Source: Bryobacterales bacterium
GTDB taxonomy: Bacteria > Acidobacteriota > Terriglobia > Bryobacterales > Bryobacteraceae
Length of the DNA: 46,401 nt
Assembly: GCA_016789785.1 (NCBI GenBank)
Contig: JAEUQE010000041.1
Span: forward strand, 1-46,401
Reading direction: 5' to 3'
The notes below the pieces were generated by a model that worked only from the letters and a program-made list of their open reading frames with translations, did no database searches and was not told the DNA's origin. The stretch's first letter is position 1, and every line of letters begins with the position of its first letter. Shown here piece after piece: positions 24,464 to 33,002 of this stretch. The position numbers were made by a program, and so were the translations under genes.

Positions 24464-24563
24464 ACGTGAGGGAATCTCAACTATAGCAGACCCGCGGGAG
24501 CCGCCGAGCGAAGTTCGCAAGTGATTGATTTCGCGAGCGAATTCTACGAACTGTTTGCGGCGC

Positions 24564-24923
24564 CTAGATTCGACTGGCCAGCCGTTCCATCTCTGGTATC
24601 AGATCGGCGAGAGACCCTTCCAGGGACGACAATGACCGTTCTACCTCGGTCAAGTTTCCGGTGCGCCCCTGAATCTCGAGCGCGAGTGCGGCCTGATGGG
24701 CCGCTTGGGCCGCGAAATTGCCGACAGAGCCCTTCAAGCTGTGCGCAGACCGTTCAATGGCTTTTGCGTCGCGACTCTGAACGGCCTGCCGGACCGCTCC
24801 AATCTGGGAGGCGTACTCCTCCAGGAACAACTGGGCCATCTCCTGGAGAAGCTCTTCATCCCCTCCAACACGGACCAGCGCCATTGAGCGATCCAGGACG
24901 CAAAGCTGATTCTGCACTTCCAC
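24564..24923 (-). CDS. Stand-alone histidine phosphotransfer (Hpt) domain protein
   Basis: A protein of about 119 residues consisting of one Hpt four-helix bundle. The phosphorylatable His sits in ERSAHSLKGSVGNFAAQAAH. The preceding helix (GGDEELLQEMAQLFLEEYAS) and the final helices (LTEVERSLSSLEGSLADLIP) fit the family. It would relay phosphate between hybrid histidine kinases and response regulators, none of which are encoded nearby. The start is uncertain: the GTG at 24923 with a GGGGG-containing upstream sequence is preferred, with GTG at 24917 or ATG at 24884 possible. It lies 100 bp upstream of mqnD on the same strand. Confidence 0.82.
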   Translation of the reverse strand: MEVQNQLCVLDRSMALVRVGGDEELLQEMAQLFLEEYASQIGAVRQAVQSRDAKAIERSAHSLKGSVGNFAAQAAHQAALALEIQGRTGNLTEVERSLSSLEGSLADLIPEMERLASRI

Positions 24924-25079
24924 CTTTGTTCCCCCCAACTGAGGGTATGCCGTTTCTCGAACGGATAATACCCGAAATCCCCGGGGTCGTGCAACGACGA
25001 TCCCGCTCGTGCGGGCTGGCAGGCGCCCCCGCACCCAAATCCTTCTATCGGCTTGGTAGTCTGTTTACTTGACGCCAAA

Positions 25080-25775
25080 ATGAATGCCAATTTGAACAAT
25101 TTTGCCGAAGAGCACGCATTCACCTTGCCGTTCGAATGCCATTACCGCCTGCATCGACCCGCCCGTCCGCCCGAACTGCTATTCCTGGTGCTGCACGGCT
25201 ACGGCATGAATGCCCAAACGATGCTGCAACTTACGTTGCTCATGCTGGGCCAGGACCGCCTGGTCGCCTCGATTCAGGCACCCCACCAGTTCTATCTCGG
25301 GGAGAACAAGCCGAATGCACGGATCGGCTACAATTGGGGGACTCGCAACCACGGAGACGCTGCGATCGCGTTTCACCATCAAATGGTCAGCGCGGTTCGC
25401 CGCGACCTGGAAGCGCGCTTTCAAATTCCCGCAATCCGCACGATCCTAATGGGTTTTTCGCAGCCGGTCGGCTACAACTACCGCTTCGCCGCAAATCACC
25501 CGGACGAGATCGGCGGGGTAATCGGAATCTGTGGAGGTGTACCGAAGGACTTCGCCACAGGCAGCTATGGACAGGTCCGCGCACCGCTGCTGCACATTGC
25601 CAGGTCGGAAGACGAGTTCTTTCCCGAGGAAGTCACGCTCGATTACCCGGCCCGGCTCCGGACCCGCGCGTCAGACGTCGAGTTTCACATGTTAACCGGC
25701 GGCCACCGTTTCCCGTCGAACGGCTTCTCGGTGATCGAACCATGGCTCAAGCGCGTCTTCGGGATCACGCGCTGA
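25080..25775 (+). CDS. Alpha/beta hydrolase, carboxylesterase/phospholipase type, with altered nucleophile elbow
   Basis: A 231-residue hydrolase of the YpfH/carboxylesterase family. LLFLVLHGYGMNAQTML holds the oxyanion strand. The predicted catalytic triad is Ser127 in MGFSQPVGYN, Asp178 in ARSEDEFFPEE and His209 in TGGHRFP. The elbow reads G-F-S-Q-P where the family has G-F-S-Q-G, an unusual change next to the nucleophile. Otherwise the length and order match small serine esterases, and no signal peptide is seen. The ATG at 25080 is chosen over a GTG at 25053. It is transcribed away from the Hpt gene, and its stop lies 7 bp from that of the convergent next gene. Confidence 0.85.
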   Translation: MNANLNNFAEEHAFTLPFECHYRLHRPARPPELLFLVLHGYGMNAQTMLQLTLLMLGQDRLVASIQAPHQFYLGENKPNARIGYNWGTRNHGDAAIAFHHQMVSAVRRDLEARFQIPAIRTILMGFSQPVGYNYRFAANHPDEIGGVIGICGGVPKDFATGSYGQVRAPLLHIARSEDEFFPEEVTLDYPARLRTRASDVEFHMLTGGHRFPSNGFSVIEPWLKRVFGITR

Positions 25776-25782
25776 CGGCAGC

Positions 25783-27837
25783 CTACTCCTTCATGATCCG
25801 GAACAGGTTGCTGTAATCGTCGGTCCAAAGCCGCACCCCGTCTTTCGCCTTGGGGGCCGGAAAGTCCCTGAGGAGAGGCGTTTGCAGCACCTCGCGGCTG
25901 TTGGCTACCACTACCATGTCGGTACCGAAAAACTCGCCGTCTGAGGAGCCCTGGTCCTCGACGAACACGGCATATTTGCCCAGGGCCTCCACCGCGCGGG
26001 CCACTACAGGCTGCAGATCCAGATACCGGTTCGAAATGTGGATCACCAGGTAGCCATCCGGCTTGAGGTGTTTGAAGTAGAGCAGAAACGCCTCGCGTGT
26101 GAGCAGGTGAACGGGTACGGAGTCGCTTGAGAAAGCATCCATGTGCAGGACATCGAAGCTCTGCGGCTGCTCGCGCTCGAGCGAGAGTCGCGCATCGCCC
26201 AGCACGAGATCCACCTGCGCCGGGCAGTCCTTAATGAAAGTAAATTCCCGCTTCGCGATGTCGATCACCAGCGGGTTGATCTCGTAAATCCGGTAGGTAT
26301 CGCCCTTGCGTGCGTAGGTCAGCATGACGCCGGCGCCGAGCCCGGTAATGCCAATGCGCTGCGGATTGTCGCGGTTCTTGCTGCGAATCGCGCGGGCCAC
26401 GCCAGTAGTCGGCCCGAAGTAGCTGGTGGCCTCCTTTTCGCGGCCTGGCATGATGTACTGCTCGCCATGGTTGATGATGCCGTGCGTCAGTTTGCGCGAG
26501 CGGTTGTTGTCTTCGAAGGTGCCGTAGTCGGCGGTCTTGAGCCCGCCGTAGAAGTTCCGCGCCACCACGCGATAGGACTGCGCGGACTGCTGCAAGTGCC
26601 GGACCAGCGTCACCGAGAGCGCCAGTATGACCGCGGCTCCGGCCACCCAGCCCCAGCCGCTCTTCGTCCGATGAATCGGGCTGCCGGCATCGAAATGATT
26701 CACGAGCAGCACGAGAATCGATAGAGCGATAATCCCAGCCGGCATTTCGAGAAACACAGGGAAGAGATAGGGCGCCATCACACCAACGAACAGTCCGCCG
26801 AGCGCACCGCCGAGCGAGATCATGAGATAGAAGCCCGTGAGAAAGCGCGGATGTGGTTTCAGCGCCGCCACCTCGCCATGGCAGGTCATGCAGCAGATGA
26901 AGAGCGACGCCGAGAAAATCGCGATCTTTCCCGCGATGCTCAGATTCTCGGCGGTGGTCAGTCCATATGCCATTCCGCCGAGCGAAGCGGCGGTCAGCGG
27001 CAGATACCAGAGCCGGCTGTACCAACCCGAGCTATCGAACGTGAGGATAAAACTGAGTAGATACAGGCTCAGGGGAAGAACCCAGAGGAATGGAATCGGC
27101 GCGACATCCTGCGTCAGGTGGTTCGTGACCGAAAGCAGCAGGATCGACGCGCAGGCGGGCAGGCCGACCCAGAACAGCCAGTGGGTTCCCGGTGGCGCCG
27201 GGTGGATCGTATCCGCATCCGAAGGGCCTGACGAGGCACTTGGCGAGGCAATCGTGCCGAGGCCACGGCTCCGCCATGCACTCCAGGCACACAGTCCCAC
27301 GAACACAACGTAGGCGGCACTCCATACGGACGCCTGCCGCCGGGTGGCAAGGAATGGCTCCACCAGCACCGGATAGCCAAGCAGCGCCAACATTGACCCG
27401 ATGTTCGACAGTGCGAACAGGCGGTAGGGCGATGCGCCCGGAAAGGCTCGCGCATACCATGCCTGGATCAATGGACCTGTGGTGGAAAGAAGCAGATACG
27501 GCAGCCCCACCGTTCCCGCCAGCAACAGCAGAATCTGGAGCGTTGGATTCCCGCCACCCGCCGGCTTCCATGCGTCACCTGGAGCCACCGGAATCGCGAA
27601 CAGGCTACACAACAGCAGAACGCTGTGCAATGCTGCCTGTGCGCGAGTGGCCAGCCGGGTAGTGGTCCAGTGCGAGTAGAGATACCCGGCGAGTAGCGCG
27701 CTCTGAAAGAAGAGCATGCATGTGGTCCACACCGCTGCGCTGCCGCCGAACCATGGAAGAATGATCTTGGCAATGATGGGCTGTACCTGAAACAGCAGGA
27801 ACGCACTCAGGAATATCGTGCTGGCGTAGAGAAGCAC
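25783..27837 (-). CDS. Membrane-fused spermidine synthase-like protein
   Basis: A 684-residue two-part protein. Residues about 1-420 hold many TM helices of the MFS-like type found fused to aminopropyltransferase domains (LSAFLLFQVQPIIAKIILPW at the start). Residues about 440-684 form a spermidine synthase-like Rossmann domain: RIGITGLGAGVMLTYARKGD (nucleotide loop), YEINPLVIDIAKREF (acidic loop), VLGDARLSLE and LHMDAFSSDSVPVHLLTREA. Such proteins are common in Acidobacteria and Planctomycetes and their substrates are unproven. The start is GTG at 27837. A TATACT box lies at 27905-27900. Confidence 0.88.
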   Translation of the reverse strand: MLLYASTIFLSAFLLFQVQPIIAKIILPWFGGSAAVWTTCMLFFQSALLAGYLYSHWTTTRLATRAQAALHSVLLLCSLFAIPVAPGDAWKPAGGGNPTLQILLLLAGTVGLPYLLLSTTGPLIQAWYARAFPGASPYRLFALSNIGSMLALLGYPVLVEPFLATRRQASVWSAAYVVFVGLCAWSAWRSRGLGTIASPSASSGPSDADTIHPAPPGTHWLFWVGLPACASILLLSVTNHLTQDVAPIPFLWVLPLSLYLLSFILTFDSSGWYSRLWYLPLTAASLGGMAYGLTTAENLSIAGKIAIFSASLFICCMTCHGEVAALKPHPRFLTGFYLMISLGGALGGLFVGVMAPYLFPVFLEMPAGIIALSILVLLVNHFDAGSPIHRTKSGWGWVAGAAVILALSVTLVRHLQQSAQSYRVVARNFYGGLKTADYGTFEDNNRSRKLTHGIINHGEQYIMPGREKEATSYFGPTTGVARAIRSKNRDNPQRIGITGLGAGVMLTYARKGDTYRIYEINPLVIDIAKREFTFIKDCPAQVDLVLGDARLSLEREQPQSFDVLHMDAFSSDSVPVHLLTREAFLLYFKHLKPDGYLVIHISNRYLDLQPVVARAVEALGKYAVFVEDQGSSDGEFFGTDMVVVANSREVLQTPLLRDFPAPKAKDGVRLWTDDYSNLFRIMKE

Positions 27838-27899
27838 AAGCTTGTAATCTCAACCTTTCCGTCGTCGGGCGGGGTGCGAACGCTCACGGCCCACGGTCC

Positions 27900-27905
27900 A
27901 GTATA
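27900..27905 (-). promoter_or_regulatory. Candidate -10 box TATACT for the spermidine synthase-like gene
   Basis: TATACT on the minus strand would give a leader of about 56 nt to the GTG at 27837. No consensus -35 box is visible. Confidence 0.4.
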
Positions 27906-27949
27906 GGGCAAGTCCCGCGGTCCTTTGTTTGTGAGACAATACTGCCCGT

Positions 27950-28783
27950 ATGCCGGTATCCAGAAGGTCGTTACTAGCGATGGGCGGCGCCGCGATGGCT
28001 CCGCTGCCCACTTCTCTTGCCTTTGCGAAGGAGGCGCCCCAGGAGGGATTCAAACTCGGCGTCGCGAGCTACTCCCTGCGCCAGTTCAGCCGCTCGCTCG
28101 CCATCAAGATGGTGAAGCAGCTCGGCACTCCCTACATCAACATCAAGGAATTCCACCTGCTCTATCGCAGCACGCCGGACGAGTTGGCCAAAGGCCGCGC
28201 GGAGTTCGAGAAAGCGGGACTCAAGATCACCGGCGGCGGCACGATCAATCTGCAGAAGAACGATGAGTCCGATATCCGCTTCCACTTCGAATACGCCAAG
28301 GCTGCTGGCATGCCTCTGATCGTGGCAGCGCCCAGCGCCGCCGCCCTGCCACTCATCGAGAAGATGGCCATCAAGCACGACATCAAGGTCGCGATCCACA
28401 ATCACGGCCCTGAGGACAAGCACTTCCCTACGCCGCAAAGCGTGCTCAAACTCGTGAAGAACATGGACCCGCGCATGGGCCTCTGTATCGACATTGGGCA
28501 CACGACGCGTACGGGCGTGGACGTGGTGGAGTCGATTGCCGAAGCAGGACCGCGCCTTCTGGACATGCACGTGAAAGATCTCAAGGATCTCATGGGCAAG
28601 GATTCGCAGTGCGTGGTGGGAGAAGGCGCCATGCCCATCGTCGCGATCTTCAAGCAGTTGAAGAAGATGAATTTCGGCGGCGCCGTGATGCTGGAGTATG
28701 AGATCGATGCCGACAATCCTCTTCCCGGGATGCAGCGCTCGTTCTCCTATATGCGAGGAGTGCTCGCCGGACTGCGCGGCTAG
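27950..28783 (+). CDS. Exported TIM-barrel sugar phosphate isomerase/epimerase-like protein (AP endonuclease 2 fold)
   Basis: A 277-residue protein with a twin-arginine-type signal (SRRSLLAMGGAAMAPLP). The xylose isomerase-like barrel strands are visible: LGVASYSLRQFS, YINIKEFHLLY, GLKITGGGTINL, MPLIVAAPS, IKVAIHNHGPEDKHFPTPQS, LCIDIGHTTRTGVD, LLDMHVKDLKD and GGAVMLEYEID. The His, Asp, His and Glu residues at strand ends (NHGPED, DIGHT, DMHVKD, LEYE) match the divalent metal site of this family. Substrate unknown; exported members are typical of Solibacter-like genomes. AATACT lies 6 nt before the ATG. It is upstream of thrS but separated by a possible hairpin. Confidence 0.87.
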   Translation: MPVSRRSLLAMGGAAMAPLPTSLAFAKEAPQEGFKLGVASYSLRQFSRSLAIKMVKQLGTPYINIKEFHLLYRSTPDELAKGRAEFEKAGLKITGGGTINLQKNDESDIRFHFEYAKAAGMPLIVAAPSAAALPLIEKMAIKHDIKVAIHNHGPEDKHFPTPQSVLKLVKNMDPRMGLCIDIGHTTRTGVDVVESIAEAGPRLLDMHVKDLKDLMGKDSQCVVGEGAMPIVAIFKQLKKMNFGGAVMLEYEIDADNPLPGMQRSFSYMRGVLAGLRG

Positions 28784-28809
28784 AGCGGCGAAGAAGCCGT
28801 TGCGCCGCT
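28784..28809 (+). terminator. Possible hairpin after the isomerase gene
   Basis: AGCGGCG (28784-28790) is the exact reverse complement of CGCCGCT (28803-28809), with a 12 nt loop, right after the stop codon. There is no T-run, so intrinsic termination is doubtful. Confidence 0.3.
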
Positions 28810-28904
28810 TGCATACACGCTGGATCGAGAGATAGCCGTGGTGTGAGATCCGCGTGGTCCTTCGCGGCGTTCCAGCCGTGGATGATACCCTGAAGAATTA
28901 TTGT

Positions 28905-30845
28905 ATGAGTAGCATTCACGTCACTCTTCCGGACGGCAGCCGGCAAGAGTACCCAGCCGGCTCGACGCCCCTTGATGTGGCCAAGGCCATCAGCCCTCGT
29001 CTTGCGGACGCCGCTTTGGTTGCCCGCGTCAACGGGGATCTCTTCGATTTGACTCGTCCGCTCGAAGGCGACGCGGCGATCGAGATCCTCACGACCAAGA
29101 ATCCCGAGACGCTTGAGGTCTACCGGCACTCCACCGCGCACCTGTTGGCCGCCGCCGTGCTCGAGTTGTATCCCGAGACGAAGCTCGGCATCGGCCCTCC
29201 GACGGAAGCGGGCTTCTTCTACGATTTCCAGCGCGAGACCGCGTTCACGCCCGAAGATCTCGACAAGCTGGAAGCGAAGATGTGGGAGATTCAGAAGCGC
29301 AATCTCCCTTACGAGCGGAAGCTCACGCCGAAGGAAGAAGGATTGGCGAAGTATCGCGAGATGGGCGAGAACATGAAGTGCGAGCTCATCGACGAGAAGG
29401 CTGACTCCATTTTCACGGAATACACGCTGGGGCCGAATTTCATTGACTTCTGCCGCGGCCCGCACGTGCCAACCACCGCGAAGTTGAAAGCGTTCAAGCT
29501 GCTCTCGATTGCCGGCGCCTATTGGAAGGGCGACGAGAAGAACCACCAGATGCAGCGCATCTACGGCACGGCGTTCTTCACGCAGAAGGAACTGGACGAG
29601 CATCTGAAGCAGCTTGAGGAAGCGAAGAAACGCGACCATCGCAAGCTCGGCACGGAGCTTGATCTGTTCAGTATTCAGGAACTCGCCGGACCGGGGCTGA
29701 TCTTCTTTCACCCAAAGGGCGGGCAGATCCGAGTGCTGCTCGAAGACTGGATGCGCGACCAGTATCTGAAGCGCGGCTACTCGCTTGTGTACACGCCGCA
29801 CATCGCGCGGTCCGATCTGTGGAAGACTTCGGGCCACTACAATTTCTACGCCGAGAACATGTTCAAGCGTATGGAGTTGGACGACGCGGAGTATCAGCTC
29901 AAGCCGATGAACTGCCCGTTCCATATCCTGATCTATCGCGACCGCCAGCGCAGCTATCGGGATCTTCCGGTGCGGCTGGGCGAACTCGGCACCGTGTACC
30001 GCTATGAACGCTCCGGTGTCATGCATGGCTTGCTTCGTGTCCGCGGGTTCACGCAGGACGATGCACATATCTTCTGCCGGCCGGATCAGATTGAAGATGA
30101 GATCGTGAACTGCCTGGAGTTCGCGGCGGACACCCTGAAGACCTATGGCTTCGATCGCTACGATGCGGAGTTGTCTACCTGGGATGGTGGCGCGAGCGGA
30201 AAGTACGATGGCACGCCGGAACAATGGGCGCTCGCTGAGAACGCTTTGAAGAAAGCCACCGAACGCCTGGGCATCAAGGCCGAATTCATGGCCGATGAAG
30301 CGGCGTTCTACGGGCCGAAGATCGATGTGAAGCTCGTGGACGCGATCGGGAGGCGGTGGCAGCTATCCACGGTACAGTTCGACTTCACACTGCCGCGGCG
30401 CTTCGGTCTTGAGTATGTGGGCGAGGACGGCAAGCGCCATCAGCCGCTGATGTGCCACCGGGCGCTGTATGGTTCGCTCGAACGTTTCTTCGGCATCCTG
30501 GTCGAGCACTACGCCGGCGCATTTCCGGTCTGGCTTGCTCCAGTGCAGGCAGTGGTGATGCCGATCACGGATCGTACGCTCGAGTATGCGCAGCAGGTAG
30601 CCGCGAAGCTCAAGGACGCCGGGATTCGGGTGGAAGTGGATGATCGCAAGGAAAAGGTGAATCTCAAGATTCGCGAGGCGCAGTTGCAGAAGGTGCCGTT
30701 CATGCTTGTCTGCGGCGATCGTGAAGCGGCCGATGCCACGGTGTCCGTGCGCAACCGCAAGCACGGCGATCTGGGCGTGAAGGCGCTCGATGTGTTCCTT
30801 GGTGATATCCGCAAACTCATCGACGATAAGACACCCTTCGAATAA
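28905..30845 (+). CDS. thrS: Threonine-tRNA ligase
   Basis: A 646-residue enzyme with the full ThrRS layout. The TGS domain spans residues 1-62 (HVTLPDGSRQEYPAGSTPLD). The editing domain contains HSTAHLLAAAV, with the HxxxH zinc/editing site. The class II catalytic core carries MNCPFHILIY (zinc Cys), RYERSGVMHGLLRVRGFTQD (motif 2) and MCHRALYGSLERFFGILVEH (motif 3). The C-terminal anticodon-binding domain has GIRVEVDDRKEKVNLKIREA. It charges tRNA-Thr in the cytoplasm. The ATG at 28905 gives the normal N-terminus; an in-frame GTG at 28854 is not needed. The TAA overlaps the next start (TAATG). No T-box leader is seen. Confidence 0.97.
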   Translation: MSSIHVTLPDGSRQEYPAGSTPLDVAKAISPRLADAALVARVNGDLFDLTRPLEGDAAIEILTTKNPETLEVYRHSTAHLLAAAVLELYPETKLGIGPPTEAGFFYDFQRETAFTPEDLDKLEAKMWEIQKRNLPYERKLTPKEEGLAKYREMGENMKCELIDEKADSIFTEYTLGPNFIDFCRGPHVPTTAKLKAFKLLSIAGAYWKGDEKNHQMQRIYGTAFFTQKELDEHLKQLEEAKKRDHRKLGTELDLFSIQELAGPGLIFFHPKGGQIRVLLEDWMRDQYLKRGYSLVYTPHIARSDLWKTSGHYNFYAENMFKRMELDDAEYQLKPMNCPFHILIYRDRQRSYRDLPVRLGELGTVYRYERSGVMHGLLRVRGFTQDDAHIFCRPDQIEDEIVNCLEFAADTLKTYGFDRYDAELSTWDGGASGKYDGTPEQWALAENALKKATERLGIKAEFMADEAAFYGPKIDVKLVDAIGRRWQLSTVQFDFTLPRRFGLEYVGEDGKRHQPLMCHRALYGSLERFFGILVEHYAGAFPVWLAPVQAVVMPITDRTLEYAQQVAAKLKDAGIRVEVDDRKEKVNLKIREAQLQKVPFMLVCGDREAADATVSVRNRKHGDLGVKALDVFLGDIRKLIDDKTPFE

Positions 30846-31996
30846 TGGCGCTCGCGGTCACGCTGGTTCTACTGGCGATGGCCGCCGGTGCGATTGTGTT
30901 TACTCTGCTTACCATTGAGGCGGCGCGGCGATATCTCCCTGTGCCGTCTCCCGCAGTGCCGCCTCCCGCGCTTCCGGAGCATCTTCCACCAGTCAGCATC
31001 CTGAAGCCACTGGCGGGTTTGGATGAAGGTCTGGAAGAGAACCTGCGAAGCTTCTTCGAGCAGGACTACCCTCATTTCGAGATTCTCATGGCGGTGAGCA
31101 CGGAGGATGATCCCGCGCTTGCGGTTGCTCGGCGGTTGGCAGCGGCCTATCCGCACGTCGCAACGCGGATCCTCGTGACGGGTGAGCCGCCATATCCCAA
31201 TCGCAAAGTGTGCAGCATCGATCGCATGGTGAAAGCCGCGTCGTACGATTTGCTGGTCATGAGCGACAGCGACATCCGGGTTACATCGGGAATGCTGCGG
31301 GTGATCGCGGCTGAATTTCAGGATCCGCAACTTGCGCTGACCACGTGTCCGTATCGTGCAGTGCCAGGCAGGAGTATATGGTCGCGGCTGGAAGCGGTGA
31401 TGATGAACACGGAGTTTCTCAGTGGGATTCTCGTCGCGCGCATGCTGGAAGGGATGCGCTTCGCGGTCGGGCCCACCACCGTTGCGCGCAAGCAGATGAT
31501 TGAGGCGATTGGCGGGTTCGAGAGTCTGCGCGACTATCTCGCGGAGGACTTTGTACTGGGGCAGCGGGCAGCGGAGATGGGCTTCGGTGTTGGGCTTTCG
31601 TCGTACGTGGTGGAGCACCGCATCGGAAGTTCAACTTTCCAGGCAAACGTGAACCACCGGCTGCGCTGGGTCCGCAGCACGAGGCGTTCGCGTCCCGCGG
31701 GGTACGTCGGGCAGTTGTTCACCTATCCGGTGCCGGTTGCGCTGTTGCTTGTGTGCTGGTCATCGGCATGGTGGCCACTGTTCGGTGCCGTTCTTGTGTT
31801 GCGAATGGCTGCCGCGTGGATGGTTGCGATTCGCATCCTCGGCGATCCTCTAGTGCGGCGCAACTGGTGGCTTGTTCCCGTGCAGGATGTGCTGAGCTTT
31901 CTCTTCTGGGCCGCCGGATTTTTCGGCAATACGATCGCATGGCGAGGCAAGACCTTCTACCTGGAGCGCGACGGCACCTTCCGCCGAATCCGGTGA
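30845..31996 (+). CDS. Family 2 glycosyltransferase, ceramide glucosyltransferase/HpnI-like
   Basis: A 383-residue membrane glycosyltransferase. An N-terminal TM helix (about 5-25) is followed by VSILKPLAGLDEGLEENLRS, a hallmark of ceramide glucosyltransferase and HpnI proteins. The D1-D2-D3 acidic residues are seen in STEDDP, MSDSDIRV and YLAEDFVLG. The (Q/R)xxRW motif appears as NHRLRWVRSTRRSRPAGY, and C-terminal TM helices span about 290-360. It should add a sugar to a lipid acceptor at the cytoplasmic face: hopanoid in the HpnI case, ceramide-like lipid otherwise. No hpn gene is in the window. Its ATG shares a base with the thrS stop, so it is translationally coupled to thrS. Confidence 0.87.
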   Translation: MALAVTLVLLAMAAGAIVFTLLTIEAARRYLPVPSPAVPPPALPEHLPPVSILKPLAGLDEGLEENLRSFFEQDYPHFEILMAVSTEDDPALAVARRLAAAYPHVATRILVTGEPPYPNRKVCSIDRMVKAASYDLLVMSDSDIRVTSGMLRVIAAEFQDPQLALTTCPYRAVPGRSIWSRLEAVMMNTEFLSGILVARMLEGMRFAVGPTTVARKQMIEAIGGFESLRDYLAEDFVLGQRAAEMGFGVGLSSYVVEHRIGSSTFQANVNHRLRWVRSTRRSRPAGYVGQLFTYPVPVALLLVCWSSAWWPLFGAVLVLRMAAAWMVAIRILGDPLVRRNWWLVPVQDVLSFLFWAAGFFGNTIAWRGKTFYLERDGTFRRIR

Positions 31997-32021
31997 TAAG
32001 ATAGCCGCCGGAGCACGAACC

Positions 32022-32936
32022 ATGTACCGCTGGACTCGACGAGGATTCTCCGCACTTGCGGCTGCTTCACTATTCGCAGCCGACCAACGCTACACCATCG
32101 GCATCACAACCAATACGCGCGGCGGATGGGAAAAGGACGTGTGGCTTTCGTTTCGCGAAGCTCACGAACTGGGCTACCGCTATGTGGAATCCTTCATGAG
32201 CTACTTCACCGACTACTGGGAGAAGCCCGGCGAACTGCAGAAGAAGATCGATGAGATCGGTGTGAAGTTCGTCACCATCTCGAACTCAGGTCCAATGGAG
32301 ATGCACTTCGAAGATCCCGCGCGGCATGCGAAGTTGATCGCCGATCACATGCGGCTCGGGAAATTCATCAAGCATTTCGGTTGCAGGCACATGAAGATCA
32401 ACCTTGGGCCGAGGCGTGATACAGGCACGACGCAGGAAGATCTGAAGCATATCAGCGTAGCGGTGGAGGAATTGGGCAAACAGCTTCGAGGCATCGGCAT
32501 CCGGCTCGCGATTCATGCGCACATGTGGAATCAGTTCGAGAACCGCAAAGAGATCGACTACGTGCTCGGCCGCACCACGAATGAGAACGTGGGCTTCGTG
32601 CTCGACACCGGGCACATCACGATGGCGGGAATCGATCCAGTCGAGTTGACGCGCACGCTGGGCCATCGCATCGTGGAGTTCCACATGAAGGACACCGCGC
32701 CTGAGACCCGAGGTGGCGCGAAGAAACGGTTGGACCGGCCGGACATGATGAAGGAGCCGTGTTTCTTCCCGCTCGGCAAAGGTGGTGTCGATTTTCCCGC
32801 GATCAAGGCGCACCTCGACAAGATTGCATGGAAAGGTTTTTTGACCGTGGAACTGGACTCGTCGCCGGTTCAGCCGCCGAAGGAAAGCGCGCGTACGAGT
32901 TTGCGGTATCTGCGGGAGACACTGAAGGTCACTTGA
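32022..32936 (+). CDS. Exported TIM-barrel sugar phosphate isomerase/epimerase-like protein
   Basis: A 304-residue protein with an N-terminal signal-like stretch (RRGFSALAAASLFAADQ). Xylose isomerase-like barrel elements are TIGITTNTRGGWEKDVWLSF, GYRYVESFMSYFTDYW, GVKFVTISNSGPMEMHF, GCRHMKINLGPR, IRLAIHAHMWNQFENRKEID, VGFVLDTGHITMAGIDPVEL, IVEFHMKDTAP and GFLTVELDSSP. Metal ligands expected of the family (E in YVES, H in IHAH, D in LDTGH, H in FHMKD, E in VELD) are present. It begins 26 bp after the glycosyltransferase stop and probably shares its mRNA. It resembles the isomerase-like gene at 27950 only in fold. Substrate unknown. Confidence 0.86.
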   Translation: MYRWTRRGFSALAAASLFAADQRYTIGITTNTRGGWEKDVWLSFREAHELGYRYVESFMSYFTDYWEKPGELQKKIDEIGVKFVTISNSGPMEMHFEDPARHAKLIADHMRLGKFIKHFGCRHMKINLGPRRDTGTTQEDLKHISVAVEELGKQLRGIGIRLAIHAHMWNQFENRKEIDYVLGRTTNENVGFVLDTGHITMAGIDPVELTRTLGHRIVEFHMKDTAPETRGGAKKRLDRPDMMKEPCFFPLGKGGVDFPAIKAHLDKIAWKGFLTVELDSSPVQPPKESARTSLRYLRETLKVT

Positions 32937-32964
32937 TCGGGTCGCCGATGATCAACTTGTCTGC

Positions 32965-32990
32965 TTGTCTGACAACACATGTCTGACAAC
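32965..32990. repeat. Tandem GTCTGACAAC repeat between convergent genes
   Basis: GTCTGACAAC occurs at 32967-32976 and again at 32981-32990, with 4 bp between them. The first copy is part of the palindrome TTGTCTGACAA (32965-32975). It sits in the 66 bp gap between convergent genes. Function unknown. Confidence 0.5.
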
Positions 32991-33002
32991 CATACGAGTC
33001 GG

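Noticed and set aside
23213..24469. 418-codon plus-strand open frame opposite mqnD and the HEAT-repeat gene
   Set aside because: It crosses two real genes on the other strand and has no recognisable domain.
24521..25072. 183-codon plus-strand open frame over the Hpt gene
   Set aside because: The minus-strand Hpt motif HSLKGS is convincing; the plus frame is Pro/Arg-rich without motifs.
28650..30224. 524-codon minus-strand open frame opposite thrS
   Set aside because: thrS on the plus strand is unambiguous; the antisense frame is Arg/His/Leu-rich with no domain, typical of shadows in high-GC DNA.
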